Shown here: positions 23,320-30,130 of the stretch, piece after piece
Position numbering within the stretch: position 1 is the first letter of the stretch
How the letters are laid out: each line of letters starts with the position of its first letter
Source of the DNA: a virus
DNA: 37,977 nucleotides
Direction: 5' to 3' (one strand)
IMG/VR virus record: IMGVR_UViG_3300032249_000086
Coordinates: 1 to 37,977 of that record
Translations under genes and position numbers: made by a program
The notes under the pieces: generated by a model
Databases searched by the model: none
What the model saw: the letters and a program-made list of their open reading frames with translations, nothing else
Told to the model about the DNA's origin: nothing

Positions 23320-23736
23320 TTAAAACGGAGTGTTATCCATATCAGCATACGATGGTTCATTAGTTGTTTTTGGCAACAACTTAGCATTATAAGGGATTTC
23401 ATCTGCGTTTTCAGATTTGCCGCCTAACATCTGCATTTTTTCAGCAACAATTTTTGTTGAATACTTTTCAACACCAGTTACCTTGTCTGTGTATTTGTCA
23501 GTTCTCATACTTCCTGATATATAGACTTGGCTACCTTTTTTTAAATACTTGCCGCAGACTTCTGCAAGTTTTCCAAAGACAGTAATATTTACCCACTCTG
23601 CACCTTCTTTGTCTTTGGTTTTCCAACCGCAAGCAATACTAAAGTTTGCAATAGCATCGCCACTAGCAGTAAAACGCAACTCAACATCTTTGCCCAATCT
23701 GCCAATGCCTTGCCACATATTTAAATCTGATGCCAT
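23320..23736 (-). CDS. ssb: Single-stranded DNA-binding protein
   Basis: A 138-residue SSB with the OB fold: LNMWQGIGRLGKDVELRFTASGDAIANFSIAC, then EWVNITVFGKLAEVCGKYLKKGSQVYISGSMRTDKY, all family-typical, and a short linker ending in the acidic tip YADMDNTPF, which recruits partner proteins such as recombination and replication factors. It is encoded 1 base after the exonuclease stop, in an ERF-exonuclease-SSB set, the common phage recombination module. Start ATG 23736. Confidence 0.95.
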   Translation of the reverse strand: MASDLNMWQGIGRLGKDVELRFTASGDAIANFSIACGWKTKDKEGAEWVNITVFGKLAEVCGKYLKKGSQVYISGSMRTDKYTDKVTGVEKYSTKIVAEKMQMLGGKSENADEIPYNAKLLPKTTNEPSYADMDNTPF

Positions 23737-23737
23737 A

Positions 23738-24451
23738 TCAATACCCTTCTTTCTTTTTAAGTGCTTCTAGTTCAGACTCTACTTCCGCTAAAAACTGTAA
23801 TACTTCTTTTTCCATGTCAGCAATAAATTCTTTATCTCTTTCTACTCGTTTACAAAAGAATTGAAGATTGTGCGGCAACCTTGGGTCATAACTTACAAAG
23901 TCACACCATTGCCTATTCATAGTCCACATCTGCATCTGCATCTGCGAGTAATAAACCTTTGGTGCTTCGCCTGATTTAATTGTCTGCAAGTGTGTCTTAG
24001 TATGAGGGCATTTAATTTCAATTAATCCATCGCCGTTAATCATGCCGTCAGGACTTGCGCCTACCCATTGAAGTGTTGGGTGCTTAACAAAACCAGTTTG
24101 GTCTACAGTAACCCCGTAAATCATTTCATAGGTCATGCGAGCTTCTGCTTCTGTTTCTACTCCCCAAGCCATAGCATCATTAGAAAAACTGTCTTGCACT
24201 AAACCAGTCAATCTTTCTGTAATAATTCTCCACTTGTAAGCATCACGCATCTTTGACTCACCGCCCCTGCCTTTAGCAAGAATGTCTGATACGCTACCAG
24301 CCGATACATGACCTAACTTTTCAATTTTCCAAGCATCTGTACCCTGCTCTGCAAGCCCTGTTGTAATAACCGTAGTATTAGGTTCTATATTTGTAGTTAA
24401 TGAGCCGTTTTGTTCTGCAATTATTCTGTCTTCTGTTGTAAATGTAGTCAC
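23738..24451 (-). CDS. YqaJ-type (lambda exonuclease-like) recombinase nuclease
   Basis: A 237-residue PD-(D/E)XK nuclease of the YqaJ/lambda Exo type: GTDAWKIEKLGHVSAGSVSDIL (N-terminal glycine/serine loop), MAWGVETEAEAR (97-104), WVGASPDGMI (Asp135) and GLIEIKCPHTKTH (Glu145, Lys147) form the active site. It digests the 5' strand of double-stranded ends to make 3' overhangs for the ERF protein. The start is GTG 24451, overlapping the stop of the 58-residue gene as GTGA; the first about 30 residues are not conserved-looking. Coupled with SSB downstream. Confidence 0.93.
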   Translation of the reverse strand: MTTFTTEDRIIAEQNGSLTTNIEPNTTVITTGLAEQGTDAWKIEKLGHVSAGSVSDILAKGRGGESKMRDAYKWRIITERLTGLVQDSFSNDAMAWGVETEAEARMTYEMIYGVTVDQTGFVKHPTLQWVGASPDGMINGDGLIEIKCPHTKTHLQTIKSGEAPKVYYSQMQMQMWTMNRQWCDFVSYDPRLPHNLQFFCKRVERDKEFIADMEKEVLQFLAEVESELEALKKKEGY

Positions 24452-24624
24452 TTTTTTAGCCCTTCATTAATTGCCGCAAGGTTTCTAATCTTGTGCCATT
24501 TTTTTTGGTATTTAACATCTTGTGATGGCGGCACAAATCCAAAACGTATTAAAGTTTCCAGCACATTAGTTTTAGCTGATGGCACATACTTAAATTTAGC
24601 ATCTAATATTTCAATAGTTTTCAT
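24448..24624 (-). CDS. Hypothetical 58-residue basic protein in the recombination operon
   Basis: Read from ATG 24624 (ATGA overlap with the ERF stop) to TGA 24448 (GTGA overlap with the exonuclease start). The protein is lysine-rich: KTIEILDAKFKYVPSAKTNV, then RFGFVPPSQDVKYQKKWHK. No family recognised. Being coupled at both ends between the annealing protein and exonuclease suggests a helper of that pair or a regulator, which is only an inference. Confidence 0.7.
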   Translation of the reverse strand: MKTIEILDAKFKYVPSAKTNVLETLIRFGFVPPSQDVKYQKKWHKIRNLAAINEGLKK

Positions 24625-25193
24625 TCTGCTTTCTCCAGTTCTTTTCTGCGAGCCATAGCTTCTTGATTAATTACTTTTTTAGCGGCAAAGTCACTACCGC
24701 ATAATACTACTGCTTGTTCCCATAATACTTTTAACGCATCAATGTCTGTAGCTTCTGCAATATATGTTTTATATTGACTCAGCATTTTATAACTTGCGGC
24801 TGGCACTCTTGTTGCTTCTGCATCGTCATCTGCTTGGTACAGACCACAAATAGCGGCTAGGGAATACCTACGCAAATAAGTAAGACAACTGCCGTAGCCT
24901 TGTGGGTCTTGTTTTGGCAATGGGCAAGTAGCCGTATCTTCTATCCACTCGCCCGACTCATGTAATAGTCTTGTAGTAAGATGCAATTTACCATCTTCGC
25001 TAGGTGTAGGCATCTGCAAGAATGTAATTCCAGCATCATTTAAGGCTGGTTTTACCGCATCAATTACAGAAGAAAGGTCTGCGTATGTATTTTTAAAATG
25101 CGGATTCTTAGAGTTAGTATTAGCAAAAGTAATTGCTTTTTGCGCCTGTAAAAGTGCGGCTGATATTTTTGCTATTGTCGGTGTCGTGTTCAT
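24621..25193 (-). CDS. ERF-family ssDNA annealing protein
   Basis: A 190-residue single-strand annealing recombinase of the ERF family. The conserved core is present: KNPHFKNTYADLSSVIDAVKPALNDAGITFLQ (about 27-58), LTTRLLHESGEWIEDTATCPLP, and DPQGYGSCLTYLRRYSLAAICGLYQADDDAE (GS.LTY.RRY...). It anneals the single strands made by the YqaJ nuclease. The C-terminus is helical and basic. It is the usual partner of the exonuclease and SSB found just downstream. Confidence 0.95.
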   Translation of the reverse strand: MNTTPTIAKISAALLQAQKAITFANTNSKNPHFKNTYADLSSVIDAVKPALNDAGITFLQMPTPSEDGKLHLTTRLLHESGEWIEDTATCPLPKQDPQGYGSCLTYLRRYSLAAICGLYQADDDAEATRVPAASYKMLSQYKTYIAEATDIDALKVLWEQAVVLCGSDFAAKKVINQEAMARRKELEKAE

Positions 25194-25205
25194 GTCTTGT
25201 CTTTC

Positions 25206-25493
25206 TTAATTTTCAGTTTCGTAAATGGCTTGGCTTTCGGCATACTTTTCCATGTAGGAATAAGTTATATCCCAAATCTTTCTGCCAATAGCTGTATGGT
25301 CTTTTGTATCTAATACTAATTGCAATGCTTCCGCATCTGCAATGCTCATCTCAGTCATGGCTTCAATTATGTTGCCAGCTTGATACGCATCATACTCTTG
25401 CGTTCGCATAAGTTCGTCTGTACGAAAACGAATCTCATCGTCATTAGGTTCGTCATCAGGTTGATAATAGTTATCGTGCATAGTCATGCCCAT
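25206..25493 (-). CDS. Hypothetical acidic protein, 95 residues
   Basis: An acidic, probably helical protein (HDNYYQPDDEPNDDEIRFRTDELMR, then AEALQLVLDTKDHTAIGRKIWDITYSYMEKYAE). No family recognised. The ATG at 25493 is preceded by CACGAAAGGAAAC, the ribosome site shared by several genes of this operon, which here lies within the last codons of the upstream gene. Acidic small early proteins are often host-factor inhibitors, but nothing here shows a target. Confidence 0.7.
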   Translation of the reverse strand: MGMTMHDNYYQPDDEPNDDEIRFRTDELMRTQEYDAYQAGNIIEAMTEMSIADAEALQLVLDTKDHTAIGRKIWDITYSYMEKYAESQAIYETEN

Positions 25494-25494
25494 C

Positions 25495-25707
25495 TTAGTT
25501 TCCTTTCGTGTTTAAATATTCAATACATTCTTTGCAATTACATTTTCGTGTTTCTAGTTTTGCGGCTTTGCGTAAATCTTGCATTGTGTCAAAACCTTTA
25601 ACATGATTACCTTGGTCTGCAAAACACCAACCGTAGTCTAGCCACAACATAAAGCCATCTTCGCCATCTCTATCTACATCTCGAGTAACATCTAGTTTGT
25701 ATTTCAT
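25495..25707 (-). CDS. Hypothetical small early protein, first gene of the left operon
   Basis: A 70-residue protein with MLWLDYGWCFADQGNHVKGFDTMQDLRKA in the middle and a CNCKEC pair of cysteines (possible zinc knuckle) before the end TKGN. Family unknown. Being the first gene after the strongest early promoter (25752-25780) it is likely made early and in quantity. Ribosome site CACGAAAGGAATCAAAAC before ATG 25707. Confidence 0.72.
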   Translation of the reverse strand: MKYKLDVTRDVDRDGEDGFMLWLDYGWCFADQGNHVKGFDTMQDLRKAAKLETRKCNCKECIEYLNTKGN

Positions 25708-25751
25708 GTTTTGATTCCTTTCGTGAAATCGACTTTTTGTAGTCTATATGT

Positions 25752-25780
25752 ATGATAACAGAATATAATACTTGTGTCAA
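25752..25780 (-). promoter_or_regulatory. Strong sigma-70 promoter of the left early operon
   Basis: On the minus strand TTGACA (25780-25775, perfect) and TATCAT (25757-25752, five of six) are separated by the optimal 17 bases. The expected start near 25745 gives a leader of about 38 bases with the CACGAAAGGAA ribosome site. It overlaps the rightward -10 box, so the two promoters should compete or be co-regulated. Confidence 0.85.
25764..25769 (+). promoter_or_regulatory. -10 box of the rightward early operon
   Basis: TATAAT on the plus strand, 18 bases before the RusA ATG. No good -35 is found (AGTCTA at 17 bases upstream is poor), so activation may be needed or the promoter is weak. The expected transcript start (about 25776) leaves only about 12 leader bases, so RusA would be translated almost leaderless. 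Confidence 0.5.
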
Positions 25781-25787
25781 ATCCTAT

Positions 25788-26135
25788 ATGAAAACACTTA
25801 CAATCCCTTATCCACCAAGCGTCAATACCTATTGGGGCTTTCACGGACATAGGCGTTTTTTAACTCCTAAAGCAGTACAGTTTAAAAAAGAAGTAGCTCA
25901 TATAGTGAGCCAGCAACAAATAAAATTTGGCAATCAACGGCTGGAAATAAGTATTACACTTTATCCGCCTGACCGTAGAGTGCGTGACATTGACAATGTT
26001 GTCAAATCTACATTTGATGCCCTAGTGCAAGCTAATGCTTTTGAAGATGACTCCTGCATAGATGTGTTACTTGTCCAACGAGGTACAGTAACTAAAGGCG
26101 GCAAAGCAGAAGTCACAATAAAAGTTTTAGACTAG
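25788..26135 (+). CDS. rusA: RusA-family Holliday junction resolvase
   Basis: A 115-residue RusA: TIPYPPSVNTYWG (the P.P..N..W motif), then YPPDRRVRDIDNVVKSTFDALV and EDDSCIDVLLVQRG, in which Asp67, Asp69 (RDIDN) and Asp89-Asp92 are the metal-binding active-site acids. It cuts Holliday junctions made during replication and recombination so that DNA can be packaged. I chose ATG 25788 as the family start; an upstream ATG at 25752 lies ahead of the -10 box and cannot be on the same transcript. Confidence 0.93.
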   Translation: MKTLTIPYPPSVNTYWGFHGHRRFLTPKAVQFKKEVAHIVSQQQIKFGNQRLEISITLYPPDRRVRDIDNVVKSTFDALVQANAFEDDSCIDVLLVQRGTVTKGGKAEVTIKVLD

Positions 26136-26164
26136 AGCTTGCAGTATTACAGTCGTGCAACTAT

Positions 26165-26234
26165 CATAGGTGTGTTGGGCTAGGGTCATACCCGAAAGCT
26201 ACTTAGTCACTAGCACCGCCCAACACCTTCTATG
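26165..26234 (+). ncRNA. Three-way-junction structured RNA candidate before the replication gene
   Basis: A 70-base element. Outer stem: GTGTTGGGC (26172-26180) with GCCCAACAC (26218-26226), prolonged by CATAG (26165-26169) with CTATG (26230-26234) across a small internal loop. Inside are two hairpins: GGG-TCATA-CCC (26183-26193) and GCTA-CTTAGTCAC-TAGC (26198-26214), joined by TA, GAAA and ACC. It is too short and lacks a T arm for a tRNA, and lacks the CUGANGA core of a hammerhead. It ends 22 bases before the start of the DUF1376 gene, so it may be a cis-acting leader, a processed small RNA or a replication signal. Confidence 0.6.
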
Positions 26235-26255
26235 ACTGCCTTGACAAAGGACTGT

Positions 26256-26993
26256 ATGAATTTTTACCCGTTCCATATAGGCGACTATATATCCCACACA
26301 AGCCATCTTACGGATGAGGAAGATTTGGCGTATAGGCGCATGATTGATTTGTATTATCAAACAGAAGTACCATTTAAAGACGAGTGTTTTGTAGCTAGGC
26401 GAGTTAGGACTACGCAAGCTATAGCTAGAATTTTGCTAGATGAATTTTTTGAACAGCAAGAGGATGGCTGGCATAACAAACGGGCAGATGAGGAAATTGC
26501 TAAGTACCGAGCCATGCAGGAAGGCGGAAGGAAAGGTGCAGCATTAAGGTGGAATAAGCCTAGCGATAGCCCCCCTACTCTACCCCTAATGCAAACCAAG
26601 AACCAAGAACCAAGAACCATTAACCATATTAAAAACATATCCATACCTGAAGGTATGAATGTAGTTGTATGGAGTGATTATTTAAGATTACGAAACAAGC
26701 AGAAGAAGCCACTAACTGAAACCGCACTAAAAGGATTGCAGAGAGAAGCTGATAAAGCTAAGAAGCCATTAGTAGATGTACTACAGATTTGTTGTGAAAG
26801 GGGTTGGATAGGATTTAAAGCGGAGTGGATAGCTGAGAGCAATCAAGCCGCAAAACCTAATAATCAAGCATGGCGTACAAATGATGCGCTGATGATGGCA
26901 AAAGCTAATGAATTAGGGTTACACACGGTCGGGCTACAAAGGTACGACATAGTAAATAAAATTGATGCAACTTTAAGGAGCAGAGGACTATGA
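26256..26993 (+). CDS. DUF1376 replication-associated protein
   Basis: A 245-residue protein with an N-terminal DUF1376 domain, MNFYPFHIGDYISHTSHLTDEEDLAYRRMIDLYYQTE, and GGRKGAALRWNKP at about 90-102, a common lambda O-like/DnaD-like replication protein arrangement. The C-terminal part (WSDYLRLRNKQKKPLTETALKGLQREADKA and following) is a helical domain found in phage replication initiators. It probably opens the origin and recruits host helicase or loader. I chose ATG 26256 (AAAGGACTGT ribosome site); ATG 26232 lies within the RNA stem upstream. Confidence 0.8.
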   Translation: MNFYPFHIGDYISHTSHLTDEEDLAYRRMIDLYYQTEVPFKDECFVARRVRTTQAIARILLDEFFEQQEDGWHNKRADEEIAKYRAMQEGGRKGAALRWNKPSDSPPTLPLMQTKNQEPRTINHIKNISIPEGMNVVVWSDYLRLRNKQKKPLTETALKGLQREADKAKKPLVDVLQICCERGWIGFKAEWIAESNQAAKPNNQAWRTNDALMMAKANELGLHTVGLQRYDIVNKIDATLRSRGL

Positions 26994-27061
26994 TAATTAA
27001 ATCAATTTTTTGGCACATATTACAAAAAGAAATTGCAGAAAGGAAAAAAAATAAAAAATGA
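26990..27061 (+). CDS. Tiny basic 23-residue reading frame
   Basis: ATG 26990 overlaps the previous stop and its TGA overlaps the next start (ATGA at both ends), with a strong AAGGAGCAGAGGAC ribosome site. The peptide IIKSIFWHILQKEIAERKK is an amphipathic basic helix. It might be a real micro-protein or only a translation relay to the next gene. Confidence 0.4.
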   Translation: MIIKSIFWHILQKEIAERKKNKK

Positions 27062-27393
27062 CAGAACAAGACATAAGCCCATTTGCGGCATTAGATTTTA
27101 TTAGGGATAACGCTAAAGCTTACGCTATGGCAAAAGCAAATGTTGTGTATATGACGGAATACCGCAAATCAATAAAAGCTGATTTGATGGTTAGATGCGT
27201 AAATATGACACTAGGCGATAAAGAAACTTATGCGTATTCCCATGCAGACTATAAAGCCCACTTAGAAGCCCTAAAACAAGCTGTAGCTGAAGCCGAAAGA
27301 CTTCGATGGCTCATGATAGCCGCAGAAGCAAAAATTGAAGTATGGCGCAGTTTAGAGTCTTCGGCTAGGGCAGAAGGCAAGAGCACACAATGA
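27058..27393 (+). CDS. Hypothetical helical protein, 111 residues
   Basis: A helical, Ala-rich protein with a coiled-coil-like C-terminal half (HADYKAHLEALKQAVAEAERLRWLMIAAEAKIEVWR). The middle MTEYRKSIKADLM contains conserved-looking basic and acidic residues. Proteins of this size and style lie after replication genes in several phages but I cannot name the family. Ribosome site GAAAGGAAA lies within the tiny upstream gene; its own stop overlaps the next start (ATGA). Confidence 0.7.
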   Translation: MTEQDISPFAALDFIRDNAKAYAMAKANVVYMTEYRKSIKADLMVRCVNMTLGDKETYAYSHADYKAHLEALKQAVAEAERLRWLMIAAEAKIEVWRSLESSARAEGKSTQ

Positions 27394-27761
27394 AACTAAT
27401 GCGCTCTGCTGTAGCACCGCATATTGACTATGGCTTCTTGTACGGCATAGATAAAACTAGCCCTAAATTTGTACCAAGTGACATTGATGGCGTAATAGAA
27501 CGCAATGGAGTATTTTTGTTTTTAGAGTGGAAACAATTTTTAGAAGATATGCAAGAAGGTCAAGAAAAAATGCTTATGGCATTAGCTAAAAAGCCTGATG
27601 TATTTGTTGTTAAAATAATTGGTAACACCACTCATGAAACGCCTGTAATTGAAGAATTTTCTCTTATTAAAAATAATAAATGGGTCAATCAAGGCACAAC
27701 TTTATCGCAATTCTATAAGTTTTATAAACGATGGCTTATATATGCCACAAACAAAAAATGA
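27390..27761 (+). CDS. Putative small PD-(D/E)XK nuclease
   Basis: A 123-residue protein with the core PSDIDGVIERNGVFLFLEWKQ: Asp33 (DIDG) in one strand and Glu46-x-Lys48 (EWK) in the next, a plausible D...ExK active site, then MLMALAKKPDVFVVKII as a following helix and strand. The pattern fits a minimal restriction-like endonuclease or a VRR-NUC-type resolvase, and it sits next to an HNH nuclease gene. The fold call is by motif only. Stop and next start overlap (ATGA, 27758-27761). Confidence 0.6.
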   Translation: MKLMRSAVAPHIDYGFLYGIDKTSPKFVPSDIDGVIERNGVFLFLEWKQFLEDMQEGQEKMLMALAKKPDVFVVKIIGNTTHETPVIEEFSLIKNNKWVNQGTTLSQFYKFYKRWLIYATNKK

Positions 27762-28030
27762 ATAAAAATGAGAAAAAAACTCTCCGTAAAATTGCTGAAT
27801 TGGGATGCGCATTATGTAGGCATCTCGGCTTTGAGGGAACGCCAGCGGAAATCCATCACATTAGAAGAGGTGGCATACGAAGCCGCTCTCCTGTTATCCC
27901 GCTCTGCCCCTATCACCATCGAGGAACAAATACCAGTATTCACGGAATGGGTAGAAAACGCTTTGAAGCAAAGTATGCCATTACAGAAGAACAACTTCTC
28001 GAGCAAACAATGGGATTAATAAATGAGTAG
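27758..28030 (+). CDS. Ref-like HNH recombination nuclease
   Basis: A 90-residue HNH-type protein: LGCALCRHLGFEGTPAEIHHIRRGG (zinc Cys pair and catalytic His), then SPVIPLCPYHHRGTNTSIHGMGRKRFEAKY, the highly characteristic block of phage P1 Ref-like nucleases (cPyHH.g....iH..g.k.fe..y). Ref proteins cut DNA at RecA-paired sites and promote recombination. It starts in ATGA overlap with the upstream nuclease-like gene. I chose ATG 27758 over the longer frame from 27731 that overlaps coding sequence. Shorter than P1 Ref, it holds only the core domain. Confidence 0.8.
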   Translation: MNKNEKKTLRKIAELGCALCRHLGFEGTPAEIHHIRRGGIRSRSPVIPLCPYHHRGTNTSIHGMGRKRFEAKYAITEEQLLEQTMGLINE

Positions 28031-28169
28031 CTGGTTAATAATTCTTACGGGGTTAATATATGTATACATTGCTGGAGAGCAGTTGGTTAAAGGAGATTTT
28101 GGATTGGCTTGTATGTATGCTGGATATGCTTTTGCAAATTATGGGGCTTACCTGATTGCTACTAAATGA
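28023..28169 (+). CDS. Small membrane protein, 48 residues
   Basis: ATG 28023 overlaps the end of the Ref-like gene by 8 bases; stop TGA 28167 overlaps the next ATG. There are two hydrophobic stretches, WLIILTGLIYVYIAG and LACMYAGYAFANYGAYLIA, separated by a short polar turn, so it is a likely two-span hairpin membrane protein. Function unknown; it could be an early membrane modulator. Confidence 0.65.
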   Translation: MSSWLIILTGLIYVYIAGEQLVKGDFGLACMYAGYAFANYGAYLIATK

Positions 28170-28285
28170 GTTTCACTATTTATACACACGATGGGTATAA
28201 ATTTATCCAATACTTTTTTAGTATGGATGAGCTTATTAAATCAATGTTAAAGAACCCTAAAGACAGTTACCATCGCAATCTATAG
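28166..28285 (+). CDS. Hypothetical 39-residue protein, last gene of the right operon
   Basis: Begins with ATG 28166 overlapping the previous stop (ATGA) and ends with TAG 28283-28285. The peptide SFTIYTHDGYKFIQYFFSMDELIKSMLKN has an FIQYF...MDELIK pattern of a small beta-alpha unit. It runs 6 bases into the end of the convergent SprT-like gene, so the two opposing operons meet without a terminator in between. Confidence 0.6.
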   Translation: MSFTIYTHDGYKFIQYFFSMDELIKSMLKNPKDSYHRNL

Positions 28286-28633
28286 TTCCAAAGGGTCAAA
28301 GCCTAATTCTGTTGCTACCATCTTGCAACGGGTTCTAAAAGGTTTTCCATGTTGCAACCACTTATCGCCTTTTTGTTTGTAAAAACTCATGTGTACGCAT
28401 TCATGAGCAAGTGTAGTTAGAACAGTATAGAAGTGACTACAACGCCCTGACGATATAGTAATAGTATGTTCATAATCACCACCCGTATCTAACAAATATG
28501 TTCCCATCACTTCTGTATCAGGAGTAACAATAAATTCTATTTGTTCAGGCAACGGCATATCCCACTTAGTAAATGGATAAGTGCAATATAAAGTGGAATA
28601 CAAATTCTGTAAGATTTCAGGCGTTAATCTCAT
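28280..28633 (-). CDS. SprT-like metallopeptidase
   Basis: A 117-residue SprT-like zinc peptidase: LAHECVHMSFY gives the HExxH motif (His77, Glu78, His81) and GKPFR preceded by His95 supplies the third ligand region, as in SprT/Spartan proteins, which digest proteins stuck to DNA. A structural zinc-ribbon is missing, so it is a minimal version. It is the last gene of the leftward late operon and shares its ATG with the stop of the phosphoesterase gene. Role in the phage not known. Confidence 0.85.
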   Translation of the reverse strand: MRLTPEILQNLYSTLYCTYPFTKWDMPLPEQIEFIVTPDTEVMGTYLLDTGGDYEHTITISSGRCSHFYTVLTTLAHECVHMSFYKQKGDKWLQHGKPFRTRCKMVATELGFDPLEL

Positions 28634-29613
28634 ACTTTGTTTATACAGCCTCTAAATTCAAACTCTCCTTCTTGTTCATCACTAACCATAATCATTTCAG
28701 GCATTAACATTCTGTCTTGGTCAAAGGAAAGCATTACAAAGCCACTACGCCAGTCTTTTGGACCATCCTCACAATATTCAAATGTTGGTGACATTGGGTC
28801 AGCTAGACAACCAGTTTGTACGCCCCAATAAGTTCCTTGATAATTGGTAATAGGCTGAATGGCAAGAACGTGCGTATGCCCCGTAATGATGTTCGTGTTT
28901 CCAGCCGCTTGCAAATTGGAATAACCCGCATTTCTGCCGCCACGATGCCGATGTTTTACTACCGTATCTTCTCCAATCCAATATGACCAACAAGTCTTCC
29001 ATTCAGGAAAATGATATTTAAGACTAAATCCATCAACACCACTATATTCAGGCACTTTATTTACAAGCCACGATTCATAACGCATATCGTGATTACCTAA
29101 AGTCCAAATTAACTCACAACCTGCTGGTCGATGTTTGGCAATTTCATCTAAGTGATAACGGCAAGCATTTAATTCTTGCAATACATTAGGTTTTTTATCG
29201 TAGTTAATGCTTGGAAATCTGCTAAGTATTTGCCCGTCAAACGCATCCCCATTACAAATAATGACTTGCGGCTTAAACTCTTTAATCATTATTAGTAATG
29301 CTTTAAACGCTGTAGTTGTGGTGTCGGTAAAGTGAGCATCAGAAAAAACAATAACTCGTTTTACTTTATCTACATCTATACCCCTGCGGACATTGTGTGC
29401 CGCTAATTCTCTTTTTTTTGGTTTTTCTTTTTTGGGGTCACGCAATGAACTATGCGTATCTAATTTAATACCATACCTAATTTCTAAGCTGGCTCGTCTA
29501 TTTAATACACTTCTTGGATTTGTATTAGTTGCTTGAGCTACTAAAGTTGGACTTCCTAATTTATTCCAAAGCGCAATAAATTCTTCATCTTTTTTTTTGC
29601 TTATTTCAGCCAT
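28630..29613 (-). CDS. Calcineurin-like metallophosphoesterase with N-terminal HTH
   Basis: A 327-residue protein. Residues about 8-50 (EFIALWNKLGSPTLVAQATNTNPRSVLNRR) look like an HTH. The phosphoesterase domain has all classic motifs: SDAHF (Asp92, His94), NGDAFD (Asp123), LGNHDMR (Asn174, His175), and TGHTHV (His246, His248), with a di-metal centre. It may act on nucleic acid ends or nucleotides. It overlaps endolysin and SprT-like genes by a few bases. The HTH suggests DNA targeting; the substrate is unknown. Confidence 0.9.
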   Translation of the reverse strand: MAEISKKKDEEFIALWNKLGSPTLVAQATNTNPRSVLNRRASLEIRYGIKLDTHSSLRDPKKEKPKKRELAAHNVRRGIDVDKVKRVIVFSDAHFTDTTTTAFKALLIMIKEFKPQVIICNGDAFDGQILSRFPSINYDKKPNVLQELNACRYHLDEIAKHRPAGCELIWTLGNHDMRYESWLVNKVPEYSGVDGFSLKYHFPEWKTCWSYWIGEDTVVKHRHRGGRNAGYSNLQAAGNTNIITGHTHVLAIQPITNYQGTYWGVQTGCLADPMSPTFEYCEDGPKDWRSGFVMLSFDQDRMLMPEMIMVSDEQEGEFEFRGCINKV

Positions 29614-30130
29614 AATCAGTCATTTTAAGAGCCTTTTCTTTAACCTCTGCAACACGACGGCTCCAGCCTTTACCAAAAGTTTCAAAAGTTCGTAGTGATT
29701 GTAAAAATTCAAGACGTCTAGCGCAATATAGCTCTATGAGTGTATTAGGCTCAGATGACGCTTTTTTGACTAATGCCATAGTAATACTACCGAAACCACC
29801 ATCAGGATTAGCACCAACGCTTTGCTGTAATAGTTTAATTGCTCTCCCTGTCCCCGAATTAACAGCAACATCGAAAACGCAATAATCAAGACCATCCACA
29901 AGCTCATCAGCTCTGATAGCATCCCAATATTTTCTTTTATATAACGGTTTCACCATTAAAGGAGTTAAGGCTTTCATCTCCTTTTCGTTGGTAGGTCTGC
30001 CCATCCATTCTTCCCAAACCCTTGCAGTAACGCCTAAATTAGTCATGCCGCCCGGGTCTTGAGGGTGATTTACAAAGCCGCCTTCGTGCGCCAACATTAA
30101 ATCTACACATACATCAAAATTATTTTGCAT
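29606..30130 (-). CDS. Endolysin, GH108 family
   Basis: A 174-residue peptidoglycan hydrolase. The N-terminal GH108 domain carries the catalytic Glu16 in LMLAHEGGFVNHPQDPGGMTNLGVT, a diagnostic block. The C-terminal half (FDVAVNSGTGRAIKLLQQSVGANPDGGFGSITMALV) is a peptidoglycan-binding PG_binding_3 type domain. There is no clear signal peptide, so it needs the holin upstream to reach the wall. It overlaps the holin gene by 11 bases. Confidence 0.95.
   Translation of the reverse strand: MQNNFDVCVDLMLAHEGGFVNHPQDPGGMTNLGVTARVWEEWMGRPTNEKEMKALTPLMVKPLYKRKYWDAIRADELVDGLDYCVFDVAVNSGTGRAIKLLQQSVGANPDGGFGSITMALVKKASSEPNTLIELYCARRLEFLQSLRTFETFGKGWSRRVAEVKEKALKMTDYG

Noticed and set aside
26172-26226. 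tRNA gene
   Set aside because: There is a 9-bp closing stem and an anticodon-arm-like hairpin, but no T arm with GTTC and the element is too short.
26165-26234. Hammerhead ribozyme
   Set aside because: A GAAA linker is in the right place between two hairpins, but the CUGANGA core is absent on both strands.
27768-28019. 83-residue plus-strand frame
   Set aside because: It overlaps the Ref-like nuclease gene in another frame; the latter has the clear family motifs.
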